Part shown: piece after piece, positions 53,473 through 61,961 of the stretch
Position numbering within the stretch: the stretch's first letter is position 1
Layout: each line of letters begins with the position of its first letter
NCBI GenBank assembly: GCA_020161365.1
Contig: JAIUNU010000013.1
Span: 1 to 64,000 of the forward strand
Direction of reading: 5' to 3'
Source: Pseudomonadota bacterium
Lineage (GTDB): Bacteria > Pseudomonadota > Alphaproteobacteria > Caulobacterales > Caulobacteraceae
Length of the DNA stretch: 64,000 bases
Program-made: the position numbers and the translations under genes
The notes under the pieces: model-generated
Seen by the model: the letters and a program-made list of their open reading frames with translations, nothing else
Databases searched by the model: none
What the model was told of the DNA's origin: nothing

Positions 53473-54564
53473 ATGCGTAAGGTTTGGATCGGGTTGGGCG
53501 TCGCGGCCGGCGTGATCGCGGTGGGCCTCGGGACGGCGTGGTTGATGCGCGAGCGCCTGGCGCAAGCCGCCATGCGCAAGGTCTATGAGCAGGTCCTGGC
53601 TGTCGACACGATGAAGGACCTGCCGGACGGGCTGCATGTCGGCCTCTGCGGCGCAGGGTCGCCGATGGCGGATCCCCTACGGTCGGGACCCTGCGTGGCG
53701 GTGGTCGCGGGCAAGGATCTGTTCGTGGTCGACTCAGGGTCCGGTTCGACCCGCAACCTGCTCTTGATGAACATGCCGCCTCCGCGCGTGGCCGGGGTGT
53801 TCATCACGCACTACCACTCCGACCACATCGCCGACCTGGGCGAACTGATGCTGCAGCGCTGGGCGTCGGGAGCCTCCAAGACGCCGACGCCGATCTACGG
53901 TCCTCAAGGGCTGGAACAGGTGGTCGAAGGCTTCGAGCAAGCCTACACGCTGGATCGCGGCTACCGGATCGCCCACCATGGCGAGGCCGTCGCGCCGCCT
54001 TCGGGCTTTGGCGGCGAGCCGCACGCCTTCCTGGCCAGTCCGGCTGCGCCCGATATCCTGGTGCTGGAGAAGCCCGGTCTTAAGGTCTGGGCCTTCCCGG
54101 TGGCGCACCATCCGGTGGAAGGCGCGGTCGGTTATCGCTTCGAATACAAGGGGCGCAGCGTCGTGATCAGCGGCGATACCGGTCCTTCGGAGCGTCTGGT
54201 GAAGGCCGCCAAGGGCGCTGACCTGTTGCTGCACGAAGGCTTGGCGCCGAACCTTGTGGGCGTTCAGAAGGAGGTCGCCGAGAAGCTGGGTCGCGACAAC
54301 TACGCCCATATCTTCCACGACATTCTCGATTACCACACCGCCCCGGAGGTCGCGGCCCGTGAGGCCAAGGCGGCGGGCGTCGGCGCGCTCCTGTTCTATC
54401 ACATCATCCCGCCGCTGCCTGTCCGGGCGCTGGACGGACCGTTCCTCGGCCGCTCGCGCGAGATCTTTGGCGGACCCGTCAAGGTTGGGCGGGATGGTGA
54501 CTTCGCCTCGCTTCCGGTCGGCTCGAAGGAAATCAAGTGGTCGAACCGGTTGATTGTCCTCTAG
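53473..54564 (+). CDS. Metallo-beta-lactamase-fold hydrolase (RNase Z-like)
   Basis: 363 residues. A single N-terminal hydrophobic segment ([20 protein letters not shown]) suggests a periplasmic, anchored enzyme. The zinc motif is HYHSDH (H113, H115, D117, H118), later H in [17 protein letters not shown] and a final H in FYHIIPPLP. This matches periplasmic RNase Z-like/AtsA-type hydrolases. GGAGAGG lies just before the ATG. It is transcribed from a promoter resembling that of the DsbA-fold gene and is followed by a hairpin and a TetR gene. Confidence 0.85.
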   Translation: MRKVWIGLGVAAGVIAVGLGTAWLMRERLAQAAMRKVYEQVLAVDTMKDLPDGLHVGLCGAGSPMADPLRSGPCVAVVAGKDLFVVDSGSGSTRNLLLMNMPPPRVAGVFITHYHSDHIADLGELMLQRWASGASKTPTPIYGPQGLEQVVEGFEQAYTLDRGYRIAHHGEAVAPPSGFGGEPHAFLASPAAPDILVLEKPGLKVWAFPVAHHPVEGAVGYRFEYKGRSVVISGDTGPSERLVKAAKGADLLLHEGLAPNLVGVQKEVAEKLGRDNYAHIFHDILDYHTAPEVAAREAKAAGVGALLFYHIIPPLPVRALDGPFLGRSREIFGGPVKVGRDGDFASLPVGSKEIKWSNRLIVL

Positions 54565-54574
54565 TTCGCACTTG

Positions 54575-54595
54575 GCCCCGCGCCGGTCGCGGGGC
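54575..54595 (+). terminator. GC-rich hairpin between hydrolase and TetR genes
   Basis: Perfect 8-bp stem GCCCCGCG (54575-54582) and CGCGGGGC (54588-54595), loop CCGGT. No T-run follows, so it may attenuate rather than terminate. It separates the hydrolase gene from the tetR gene. Confidence 0.55.
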
Positions 54596-54630
54596 TAAGC
54601 AGAACCGAACAGACTGAGAGGATTTCGTTC

Positions 54631-55263
54631 GTGAGTTCTGCGCCGCGCTACCTTCGAGCGGGGGCCGATGTCGAGCCTGAAGCCCCCGCCGCGGATGGTC
54701 GCCGCCGGCGTTCGCAGGACAGTCGCGCCCGGATCGTTCAGGCCATGCTCGATCTCGTGCGCGAGGGGGATATATCGCCGTCCGCCGAGCTGGTGGCGAC
54801 GCGGGCGGATGTCGGTCTGCGTACGGTGTTTCGCCACTTCAAGGACCTCGAGAGCCTGTATCTCGAGATGTCGGCGGTGATCGAGGGCGAGCTGATGTCG
54901 CTGGTCCACACCCCCTTCAAGGGCGCCACATGGCGCGAGCGGGTGTTGGAACTGGTGGAGCGCCGGGGCTGGGCTTATGAGCGGATCGCCCCTTTTAAGC
55001 GCGCTTCGGAGGTCCTGCGCCACAGCTCGCCGACCCTCGTGGCCGACAACACTAAAATGGTCGAGGTTTCCCGCGAAATTCTGCGCCGCCAGTTGCCGGT
55101 CGAGACGGCCAAGGACCGCGTCCTCTTCGAGGGGATCGACATGCTGCTCAGCTTCGACGCCTGGAACCGACTGCGACGCGATCAAGGGCTATCCCCCAAG
55201 CGCGCGACCGAAGTGCTGCAGGGCATGATCGGCAGACTGCTGGAAGGCGCAGGCGCGGCCTGA
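54631..55263 (+). CDS. TetR-family transcriptional regulator
   Basis: 210 residues from GTG 54631 (AGAGGA about 8 nt upstream). The N-terminal HTH reads RARIVQAMLDLVREGDISPS followed by VATRADVGLRTVFRHFKDLE with YLEMS, a standard TetR DNA-binding unit. The C-terminal part is helical (RERVLELVERRGWAYERIAP). The first about 25 residues are an extra basic tail. It lies beside the haloalkane-dehalogenase, sulfatase and hydrolase genes, and could control the two promoters with the CGTGCC element and dyads at 49246 and 53413; this is inference. Confidence 0.88.
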   Translation: MSSAPRYLRAGADVEPEAPAADGRRRRSQDSRARIVQAMLDLVREGDISPSAELVATRADVGLRTVFRHFKDLESLYLEMSAVIEGELMSLVHTPFKGATWRERVLELVERRGWAYERIAPFKRASEVLRHSSPTLVADNTKMVEVSREILRRQLPVETAKDRVLFEGIDMLLSFDAWNRLRRDQGLSPKRATEVLQGMIGRLLEGAGAA

Positions 55264-55404
55264 GGCCTAGACGCGCGACTGCTGCCAACCCGTGGCGGCA
55301 GCCCAGCGGCCACCTCCTTTCTCGCACCGATGGGAACAGCCAAGTTCGAGCAACGTTGTCGTCGCTTGGGCGTCAGCGATCTTCGCTTGCCCGCAGGAGC
55401 GCGC

Positions 55405-57561
55405 ATGAAGCCCGACGACTTCCCCCTGATCGGCGCCGCTGCGGAGGCTGAAAGCCTCGTGGACCGCTATATCGCCGTGCGGCGTCGCACAGAGAGTCTG
55501 GCAGCTCCGCTGTCGCCCGAGGACCAGAGCGCGCAATCCATGCCGGACGCCAGTCCGACCAAGTGGCACCGCGCCCATACCACCTGGTTCTTCGAGACCT
55601 TCCTGTTGACGCCCTTTTTGCCCGGGTATGCGGTCTATGACCCGACGTTCGGCTACCTCTTCAACTCGTACTACGAGGCCGTTGGGCCTCGGCAGCCAAG
55701 GCCTCAACGCGGACTTCTGACCCGGCCTTCGGCGGCCGAGGTGAGCGCCTATCGCGCCTTCGTCGACACCGCGATGCTTCGCCTGCTGGGCCAGGCGCCC
55801 ACTCCCGAAATCCTCGAGCGGCTGGCGTTGGGCCTCGCGCACGAGGAGCAGCATCAGGAGCTGATCCTGATGGATATTCTGCATCTCTTCGCCCAATCAC
55901 CGCTCGACCCAGCCTATCGGGCCGCGGAGCCTAGGAGGCAGGGCGATCCCGGTCCGCAGCGGTTCCTGCGTTTCGCTGGCGGACTGGTCGATATCGGCGC
56001 TCGGGAAACCGGTTTCGCTTTCGACAACGAGCGGCCCCGCCACAAGGCCTACCTCGCGCCTTACCAGTTGGCTGATCGTTTGGTCACAAACGGCGAATGG
56101 CTGGGCTTTATGGAAGCGGGCGGTTACCGCCGCGTCGAGTTCTGGCTGTCCGACGGCTGGGCCTTGGCGCAGTCCGAAGGCTGGGATGCGCCCGCCTACT
56201 GGCGGCGCGAGGAGACCGGCTGGAGCACGATGACGCTGGAGGGACGGCGTCCCGTCGATCCCAATGCGCCGGTGCTTCACGTCAGCTATTACGAGGCGGC
56301 CGCCTACGCCGCGTGGAGCGGCCACCGCTTGCCGACCGAGGCTGAGTGGGAGGCGGCGGCGACCAGCGTCGAAGGCGCATCGCTTCGTCAGCTTTACGGT
56401 CAAGCCTGGCAATGGACCTCCAGCGCCTATGCGCCCTATCCCGGTTTCCGGCCGGGCGCCGGTGCGCTTGGCGAGTACAACGGCAAGTTCATGGTCAACC
56501 AGATGACCCTGCGCGGCGGCTGTCTGGCGACACCGCCGGACCATTCCAGGCCGAGCTATCGTAACTTCTTCCACCCGGGCAGCCGCTGGATGTTTGCCGG
56601 GGTGCGGCTTGCGGACGACGACTGTCCGCTGATTGCGGCGCCGAAGAACGCCTTCCTCAACGAGGTGACGGTGGGTCTGTCCGGCGCGCAGAAATCTCTC
56701 CCGTCCAAGTACTTCTACGACGCGGAAGGCTCGCGCCTGTTCGAGGCGATCTGCGAGTTGCCCGAGTACTATCTCACGCGGACGGAAACGGCGCTGTTGT
56801 CGACGATCGCGCCGGAGATCGCCGCGTTTGTTCCGCAGGACGCCGTGCTCGTGGAGTTTGGCAGCGGCGCCAGCGCCAAGACCCGGATCCTGTTGGACGC
56901 CGCGCCGCAATTCGCGGTCTATGCACCGATCGACATCAGCCCTGACGCGTTGGACGCCGCTGCGCTGGGCCTGCGCGCGCGATATCCCAGCCTTGTCGTC
57001 ACGCCGCTGGTCGAGGATTTCACGCGCGCCATCGTGCTGCCAGACGCGGCTCAGGGCCGCCCGGCGGTGGGCTTCTTCCCAGGGTCCACGATCGGCAATT
57101 TCGCGCCAAATGAGGCCGAGGCGTTGCTGCGGCAAGCGCGCGCGCTTTTGGGGGAAGGGGCGACCTTCATCGTCGGTGCGGACGTCGCCAAGGATCCAGC
57201 GGTGCTGATCCCCGCCTATGACGACGCCCAAGGCGTGACGGCGGCGTTCAACCGCAACATCCTGGCCCATATCAATCGTGCTCTGGGCGTCTCTTTCGAC
57301 CTAGAGGCGTTCGCGCACCGCGCAGTCTGGAACGCCGAGGAGAGCCGCATCGAGATGCATCTTGAGAGCCTGCGCGAGCAGGTGGTGACGATCGCGGGCC
57401 AGAGCTTCTCGTTCCAGGCCGGCGAGACGATCCACACCGAGAATTCTCACAAGTATCGGCCAGAGGTCTTCGAAGCGATCGCGGGGCGGGCAGGCTGGCG
57501 GGTGATGCGGCGTTGGGCGAGCGAGGACCCGGCTTTCGCGATCTATGCCCTGACGGCGTGA
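55405..57561 (+). CDS. egtBD: EgtB-EgtD fusion for ergothioneine biosynthesis
   Basis: 718 residues from ATG 55405 (AGGAG 7 nt upstream). Residues 1-405 are EgtB, the iron enzyme joining trimethyl-histidine with a thiol: a DinB-like domain with H58 (WHRAHTTW) and H146/H150 in HEEQHQE (the HX3HXE site), then an FGE-like sulfatase domain (LPTEAEWEAAA, QMTLRGGCLATPPDHSRPS). Residues about 410-718 are EgtD, the histidine N-alpha-methyltransferase (SLPSKYFYDAEGSRLFEAIC, VEFGSGASAKTRILL, FFPGSTIGNF). Both steps in one chain gives hercynine and its sulfoxide conjugate. EgtC/EgtE are not adjacent. Confidence 0.92.
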   Translation: MKPDDFPLIGAAAEAESLVDRYIAVRRRTESLAAPLSPEDQSAQSMPDASPTKWHRAHTTWFFETFLLTPFLPGYAVYDPTFGYLFNSYYEAVGPRQPRPQRGLLTRPSAAEVSAYRAFVDTAMLRLLGQAPTPEILERLALGLAHEEQHQELILMDILHLFAQSPLDPAYRAAEPRRQGDPGPQRFLRFAGGLVDIGARETGFAFDNERPRHKAYLAPYQLADRLVTNGEWLGFMEAGGYRRVEFWLSDGWALAQSEGWDAPAYWRREETGWSTMTLEGRRPVDPNAPVLHVSYYEAAAYAAWSGHRLPTEAEWEAAATSVEGASLRQLYGQAWQWTSSAYAPYPGFRPGAGALGEYNGKFMVNQMTLRGGCLATPPDHSRPSYRNFFHPGSRWMFAGVRLADDDCPLIAAPKNAFLNEVTVGLSGAQKSLPSKYFYDAEGSRLFEAICELPEYYLTRTETALLSTIAPEIAAFVPQDAVLVEFGSGASAKTRILLDAAPQFAVYAPIDISPDALDAAALGLRARYPSLVVTPLVEDFTRAIVLPDAAQGRPAVGFFPGSTIGNFAPNEAEALLRQARALLGEGATFIVGADVAKDPAVLIPAYDDAQGVTAAFNRNILAHINRALGVSFDLEAFAHRAVWNAEESRIEMHLESLREQVVTIAGQSFSFQAGETIHTENSHKYRPEVFEAIAGRAGWRVMRRWASEDPAFAIYALTA

Positions 57562-57641
57562 GGCTTGGAGGTCTGCTGGCGTCCGAGCCGCGTCAATCGA
57601 GCGCGTCGAGCCAGGAGGAGAGCGCCCATTCGTCAGACGCG

Positions 57642-57679
57642 CAAAAACGCGCCGGCTTCGTGATCCGAAGCCGGCGCGT
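57642..57679 (-). terminator. Intrinsic terminator of the KGG stress-protein operon
   Basis: Perfect 14-bp stem ACGCGCCGGCTTCG (57647-57660) and CGAAGCCGGCGCGT (57666-57679), loop TGATC. On the minus strand it is followed by T5 (GCGTTTTTGCGC), giving a strong terminator for the leftward operon; on the plus strand it has no T-run but may also end the egtBD transcript. Confidence 0.85.
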
Positions 57680-57694
57680 CTGCTGAGAGGATGC

Positions 57695-57901
57695 TTAGAG
57701 AGACCGTTCGCCGGGGCGGGAGCCCCGCGACGACGATCCGCCCTTGCGGCCTGCGTTGGCCGCGAGGTCTCGATCCTTGGCGAAGCTGCGTTTCTCGCTG
57801 GGCACGCTAGCTCCGCCTTTCCTGGCGATCTCGCGGCGGCGTTCCGGGTCCATGGCGGCGAAACCGCGACGACCGCGGGGACGTTCGCTATCGGTGTCCA
57901 T
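57695..57901 (-). CDS. KGG-repeat general stress protein (YciG-like)
   Basis: 68 residues, basic and Gly/Ser rich. Two KGG units are visible (IARKGGASVPSEKRS and NAGRKGGSSSRGSR), preceded by GFAAMDPERRREIA; this matches the small stress-induced KGG/YciG group. GGAG lies before the ATG, and the upstream gene's stop (57911) is 10 nt away, so the two form an operon ending in a strong terminator. Probably induced in stationary phase or general stress. Confidence 0.88.
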   Translation of the reverse strand: MDTDSERPRGRRGFAAMDPERRREIARKGGASVPSEKRSFAKDRDLAANAGRKGGSSSRGSRPGERSL

Positions 57902-57910
57902 GTGGGGCTC

Positions 57911-58078
57911 CTAGTCGGGACTGGTCACAGACGGAACGCGCGGGACGGCGGCGCTGTAAGGACGGTCGTCTCCCGGATCCACCGGGGGCGAACGTGGGGG
58001 CTCCTCGACCGGTGCGACGCCGGGCTCATACTCGGGCGGCTTGGGCTCGGGCGGGGGCGGGGCGTCGGGATCGGTCAT
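57911..58078 (-). CDS. Small proline-rich protein
   Basis: 55 residues, with about one third Pro: MTDPDAPPPPEPKPPEYEPG, then VEEPPRSPPVDPGDD and YSAAVPRVP. AGGAAGGA lies 5-6 nt before the ATG, and the TAG stop overlaps the ribosome site of the KGG gene downstream. No family was recognised; it appears intrinsically disordered. Coupling to a stress protein suggests a related condition. It is too short to be found by length filters. Confidence 0.65.
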   Translation of the reverse strand: MTDPDAPPPPEPKPPEYEPGVAPVEEPPRSPPVDPGDDRPYSAAVPRVPSVTSPD

Positions 58079-58195
58079 AGCGTCCTTCCTGTGCGTTCCA
58101 GTGAAGTAACCGGTGAAGCCGCTTTCGGTTCACCGTCGGAACGGACTAATTACGTCCTGCGGCGGTATTCAGCCGTTCCAGGAGTTGCTTGAAAA

Positions 58196-58864
58196 ATGGC
58201 GGCAACGAAAAAGCAGATGGGAAGACGGGTGCTCGCCCATTGGCGTTTGGCGGCATCGTTCACGGCGGGCTTGGTCGTATGGGCTGTGGCGAAATACTTC
58301 GATGCGCCCCGCGGTGCTCATGTTTTGCTGGGCTGGGACGCCGGAGCGATCATCTATCTGGCGACGACATGGTGGCTGTTCCTGACCGCCAGCGAAGCGG
58401 ATGTGCGCTCGCGCGCGGCCCAGGAGGACGAGGGCGTGCCTGTTCTGCTGCTGATCGTCCTGGCGGCGATCCTGGCGAGCTTGGGAGCCGTCGTCGACGC
58501 GATGATCACGGCGAAGGACAGCGCCGACGACGTCAAGGCTCTCGTCGGCGTCGCGGCGGGTCTAACGATGATGCTGTCATGGCTGGTGCTGCAGTCGGCC
58601 TTCGTTATTCACTATGCGCATCGCCATTTCGGGCGCGGCGAAGGCCAGGGCGGCATCCAGTTTCCCGGTGAACCGCCTACCAGCTACATGGACTTCGCCT
58701 ATCTGGCTTTCAGCGTCGGGGCGACATTCCAGGTCTCGGACAACAGCATCCTGACCTCGAAGCTTCGTCGGCTGGTGACGGCACACGCGGCGGCGGCCTA
58801 TTTCTACAACACCGCCATCCTGGCCCTGGGGATCAACATCATCGCCAGCCTGGTGGGCGGTTAG
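58196..58864 (+). CDS. DUF1345 membrane protein
   Basis: 222 residues, about five membrane segments (LAASFTAGLVVWAVAKYF, GAIIYLATTWWLFLTAS, VLLLIVLAAILASLGAVVDA, LVGVAAGLTMMLSWLVLQSA, AYFYNTAILALGINIIASL). The segment FVIHYAHRHF and the stretch DFAYLAFSVGATFQVSDNSI are hallmarks of DUF1345. It is divergent from the small stress operon and convergent with the kinase gene 4 nt away. Function is unknown. Confidence 0.88.
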   Translation: MAATKKQMGRRVLAHWRLAASFTAGLVVWAVAKYFDAPRGAHVLLGWDAGAIIYLATTWWLFLTASEADVRSRAAQEDEGVPVLLLIVLAAILASLGAVVDAMITAKDSADDVKALVGVAAGLTMMLSWLVLQSAFVIHYAHRHFGRGEGQGGIQFPGEPPTSYMDFAYLAFSVGATFQVSDNSILTSKLRRLVTAHAAAAYFYNTAILALGINIIASLVGG

Positions 58865-58868
58865 GCCG

Positions 58869-60296
58869 TCAGGCGGGCAGTTTCACCGTGGCGCGGAGCC
58901 CCCCGCCGAGGCGATTGGCCAAGGTCACGTCGCCGCCATGGGCGCGGGCCAGCGAGCGGACGACCGCCAGCCCCAGACCCATCCCGCCGGTCTCGCGATT
59001 GCGCGAGGGCTCACCTCGGTAGAACGGCTCGAAGACGCGCTCGAGATCGGCGGGCGGCACGCCGGGGCCATCGTCGTCGATCTCGATGATCGCCATGCCG
59101 TCTTCAGAGAAGGCGCGGCCACGGGCTCGGCCCCCATATTTGAGGGCGTTTTCCACGAGATTGGAGACGAGGCGCTTCAGGGCCACCGGGTCGCCCTCGA
59201 TAATGGTCTTCTCGGCCCGCTCGACCGTGGTGTCACCGCCCGTCTCGGCGGCTTCGTCCATGACGCTCTCCAGCAGCGAGGAGAGTTCCAGCTTGGTGCG
59301 TTCGGCCGGGCGGTTCGTGTCGCGCACAAAGCCCAGGGTGGCGGCGATCATCGCCTCCATCTGGTCTATATCGGCGGCGAGCTTGGGGCGGACATCCTCA
59401 GGCACGGCCTCGATCCGGAACTTCAGACGGGTGAGGGGGGTGCGCAGGTCATGGGCGATCGCCCCGACCATCGCCGTGCGATCCTCCACATACCGGCGCA
59501 GGCGTTCCTGCATCATGTTGAAGGCGTTGGCGGCGGCGACGACCTCGCCCGAGCCGGTGATGGTCAGCGGCGGGGTGCGGGGATCCTTGCCCAGACGCTC
59601 GGCGGCGTCGGCGAAGGCGGTGATCGGCTGGGCGAGCCGTCGGGCGAACAGCCAGGCCAGCGGGGTGACGGCGATCACCGACAGCAGCAGGATCAGCAGG
59701 ATGCGCTGTTGCCAGCTGTCGAAACGCAGGGTGGGCTTGGGCTCTACGACCAGCCAGTGACCATCGCTTTGCCGGACCCCGACCTTGAAGTCGCCAAAGA
59801 TCAGGGGCTCGTCACGAGCCTGGGCGTTCCGCGTATTGCCGCCGCCGCCCGGAGCGGCGCCTTCACGGGCGAAGGGCTCGCGCGAGCCGGGCTGAGCGTT
59901 GGTCGAGGGCGGGGGCGCATCCGGCTTCGGCGGAGTCACGGGGGTGCGGCGCACGAAGAAGCGGGGGCCGTTGTCGATCTGCAGTTCGACGCGATTGGCG
60001 GGTACGCCCAGCGCCTTGCCGATGCCGGCCTTGAAGTCGGCGCGCCGCGGCGTATCCGGGCCGCCCGAGCGGATCGAGCCCTCACGCTTGACCACCAGCA
60101 GCCGTCCATCGCGCGGCTGGACCGACTGCCCGGTCTTCAGCGCCTTGACGATCTCGCTGGAGCGATAGAACTCCGGCGGTGGCGGCGGCAGGGTGAAGAT
60201 CACCGCGATCGAGATCAACTGCGCCGCCACCAAGGTGACGATCAACAGCTCCAGCGCCTGAACGAACAGCGGCGCCCCGCGCCGGGACAGGATCAT
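58869..60296 (-). CDS. EnvZ-type sensor histidine kinase
   Basis: 475 residues: transmembrane segment 1 at about 15-36, a periplasmic domain to about 195 with a Pro/Gly-rich disordered stretch (TPPKPDAPPPSTNAQPG, EGAAPGGGGNTRNAQ), transmembrane segment 2 at about 199-217, HAMP (LAQPITAFADAAERLGKDPR), DHp with phospho-acceptor H282 (AHDLRTPLTRLKFR) and an ATPase domain (NLVENALKYGGRA, DDGPGVPPADLERVFEPFYR, GGMGLGLAVV). Start overlaps the regulator stop by four bases. It phosphorylates the OmpR-type regulator encoded just upstream; the signal is unknown. Confidence 0.92.
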   Translation of the reverse strand: MILSRRGAPLFVQALELLIVTLVAAQLISIAVIFTLPPPPPEFYRSSEIVKALKTGQSVQPRDGRLLVVKREGSIRSGGPDTPRRADFKAGIGKALGVPANRVELQIDNGPRFFVRRTPVTPPKPDAPPPSTNAQPGSREPFAREGAAPGGGGNTRNAQARDEPLIFGDFKVGVRQSDGHWLVVEPKPTLRFDSWQQRILLILLLSVIAVTPLAWLFARRLAQPITAFADAAERLGKDPRTPPLTITGSGEVVAAANAFNMMQERLRRYVEDRTAMVGAIAHDLRTPLTRLKFRIEAVPEDVRPKLAADIDQMEAMIAATLGFVRDTNRPAERTKLELSSLLESVMDEAAETGGDTTVERAEKTIIEGDPVALKRLVSNLVENALKYGGRARGRAFSEDGMAIIEIDDDGPGVPPADLERVFEPFYRGEPSRNRETGGMGLGLAVVRSLARAHGGDVTLANRLGGGLRATVKLPA

Positions 60297-61057
60297 GGCG
60301 TGCGCACGACCTTGGCGGTGAACATGTAGCCTTCGCTGCGGATGGTGCGGATCAGCTCGCTGCCGCCGCCATCGTCGAGCTTGCGCCGCAGGCGGCTGAT
60401 CTGCACGTCGATGGCGCGGTCATAGGCGTCGCTGTCGCGGCCTCGCGCCAAGTCCAGCAGCTGGTCGCGCGTCAGCACCCTTTGAGGGCGCTCCACGAAG
60501 GCGCGAAGCAGCGAGAATTCCCCGCTGGAAAGGTTCACCACCACCGACTGGGGCGACCGCAGCTCGCGACGGACGAGGTCCAACCGCCAGCCGGCGAATT
60601 CGCAGGCCGCGCCCATGGCGTCGTCGACCACACGGGGTTCCTGGCGGCGGCGCAGCACGGCGCGGACGCGGGCCAGCAACTCCCGAGGATTGCAGGGCTT
60701 GGGTAGATAGTCGTCGGCGCCCAGCTCGAGGCCGACGATACGGTCGGTTTCCTCGCCCATGGCCGAGAGCATGATGATCGCCGGTCCATCGGCGGCGGCC
60801 GAAAGGCGTCGGCAAATGGCCAGGCCGTCTTCGCCCGGCAGCATGACGTCGAGCACGATCAGGTCGATCGGACCGCGCGCCAGCACCTGCTCCATCGTGC
60901 GCGCATCCTGGGCGGTTTCGACGATGTAGCCGTGCTTGGCCAGGAAATCGGAGACCACGTCGCGGATACCCGGATCGTCATCGACGATCAGGATCCGCGA
61001 GGACGCGCCGCGCGCCGCGTCGAGGTCGCCTTGAACGGAGTTCTGGACATTTTCCAT
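60293..61057 (-). CDS. OmpR-family response regulator
   Basis: 254 residues. Receiver domain with D26-D28, phospho-acceptor D70 (LIVLDVMLPGEDG) and K in YLPKPC; the C-terminal winged helix reads LSSGEFSLLRAFVERPQRVL, RDQLLDLARGRD and IDVQISRLRRKLDD, ending IRTIRSEGYMF. The protein has about 18 extra residues before the receiver domain. It forms a two-gene operon with the kinase (ATGA overlap). Targets cannot be inferred from this window. Confidence 0.92.
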   Translation of the reverse strand: MENVQNSVQGDLDAARGASSRILIVDDDPGIRDVVSDFLAKHGYIVETAQDARTMEQVLARGPIDLIVLDVMLPGEDGLAICRRLSAAADGPAIIMLSAMGEETDRIVGLELGADDYLPKPCNPRELLARVRAVLRRRQEPRVVDDAMGAACEFAGWRLDLVRRELRSPQSVVVNLSSGEFSLLRAFVERPQRVLTRDQLLDLARGRDSDAYDRAIDVQISRLRRKLDDGGGSELIRTIRSEGYMFTAKVVRTP

Positions 61058-61144
61058 GCAGTTTTCCTGTCACGTCCCCGTCGCGTCCAGATTTCACGGC
61101 TGAAACAGCCGCGCAACCCAGTCCGCGACCGGACGTCTCAGGCC

Positions 61145-61861
61145 TCAGCCCGGCGAGTTGTTCTTCGGGACTTGAAATCCCTCGCCTTGGGCTTTCATCG
61201 CCGCGACCACGCGATCACCGACAAAGGGATTGCCGCGACGCTCAGCCCCGAATGTGGACATGGGGCCGTGGCCGGGCACAAAACGCACATCCTCGCCCAG
61301 CGGCCAGAGCTTCTGGGTGATGGAGTCGATCAGGTCCTGATGGTTGCCCATCGGAAAGTCGGTGCGACCGATCGAGCCCTGGAAAAGCACGTCGCCGACC
61401 TGGGCGAACTTGGTCTCGCGGTGGAAGAACACCACGTGTCCAGGGGTGTGGCCGGGGCAGTGAAACACCTCGAACTGGGTCTCGCCGAGCGTGACGGTGT
61501 CGCCGTCGTCCAACCAGCGATCAGTGACGAAGATGCGGGCCTCGGGGATTCCGTACATCTCGCCGCTTTCCTGGATGCGGTCGATCCAGAACTGGTCGTC
61601 CTTATGCGGGCCTTCGATCGGCGCGCCCGTGCGCGCCTTCAGCTCGGCCGCGCCGCCGGCATGGTCCATGTGGCCATGGGTGATCCAGATCTTTTCCAGG
61701 GTCAGGCCCTTGTCGGCGACGGCCTTGAGCAAGCGGTCGATCTCGCCGCCCGGATCGATCACGGCAGCCTTCATCGTCTTCGTGCACCAGACGATCGTGC
61801 AGTTCTGCTGCAGCGGGGTGACCGGGGCGATCACGGCGGCGATCGGCATCGTCTGGGTCAT
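61145..61861 (-). CDS. Glyoxalase-II-like metallo-beta-lactamase hydrolase
   Basis: 238 residues from ATG 61861 (AAGGAG 6-7 nt upstream; a longer reading to 61906 would cross the terminator). The zinc motif THGHMDH (H62, H64, D66, H67) is followed by CPGHTPGH, then GDVLFQGSIGRTDFP and VPGHGPMST. This is the soluble hydroxyacylglutathione-hydrolase-like group (YcbL type), which cleaves thioesters such as lactoylglutathione. Monocistronic and cytosolic. Confidence 0.9.
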   Translation of the reverse strand: MTQTMPIAAVIAPVTPLQQNCTIVWCTKTMKAAVIDPGGEIDRLLKAVADKGLTLEKIWITHGHMDHAGGAAELKARTGAPIEGPHKDDQFWIDRIQESGEMYGIPEARIFVTDRWLDDGDTVTLGETQFEVFHCPGHTPGHVVFFHRETKFAQVGDVLFQGSIGRTDFPMGNHQDLIDSITQKLWPLGEDVRFVPGHGPMSTFGAERRGNPFVGDRVVAAMKAQGEGFQVPKNNSPG

Positions 61862-61910
61862 GGAAACTCCTTGGCTTGGCGCAACATAGACGCAGGGGCA
61901 GCCCAAATGA

Positions 61911-61940
61911 AGAAGGCCCGGGATCGCTCCCGGGCCTTCT
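61911..61940 (-). terminator. Intrinsic terminator after amino-acid permease gene
   Basis: Perfect 13-bp stem AGAAGGCCCGGGA (61911-61923) and TCCCGGGCCTTCT (61928-61940), loop TCGC. Reading leftward it is followed by TCATTTGGG, a short T-tract. It lies between the permease stop and the hydrolase gene. Confidence 0.8.
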
Positions 61941-61961
61941 GTTGTCCACCAAGGTGGCGGA

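Noticed and set aside
58079..58195. EcfG-type general stress promoter before the small Pro-rich gene
   Set aside because: GGAAC-like and CGTT-like boxes occur, but not with the right spacing together; only a weak match remains.
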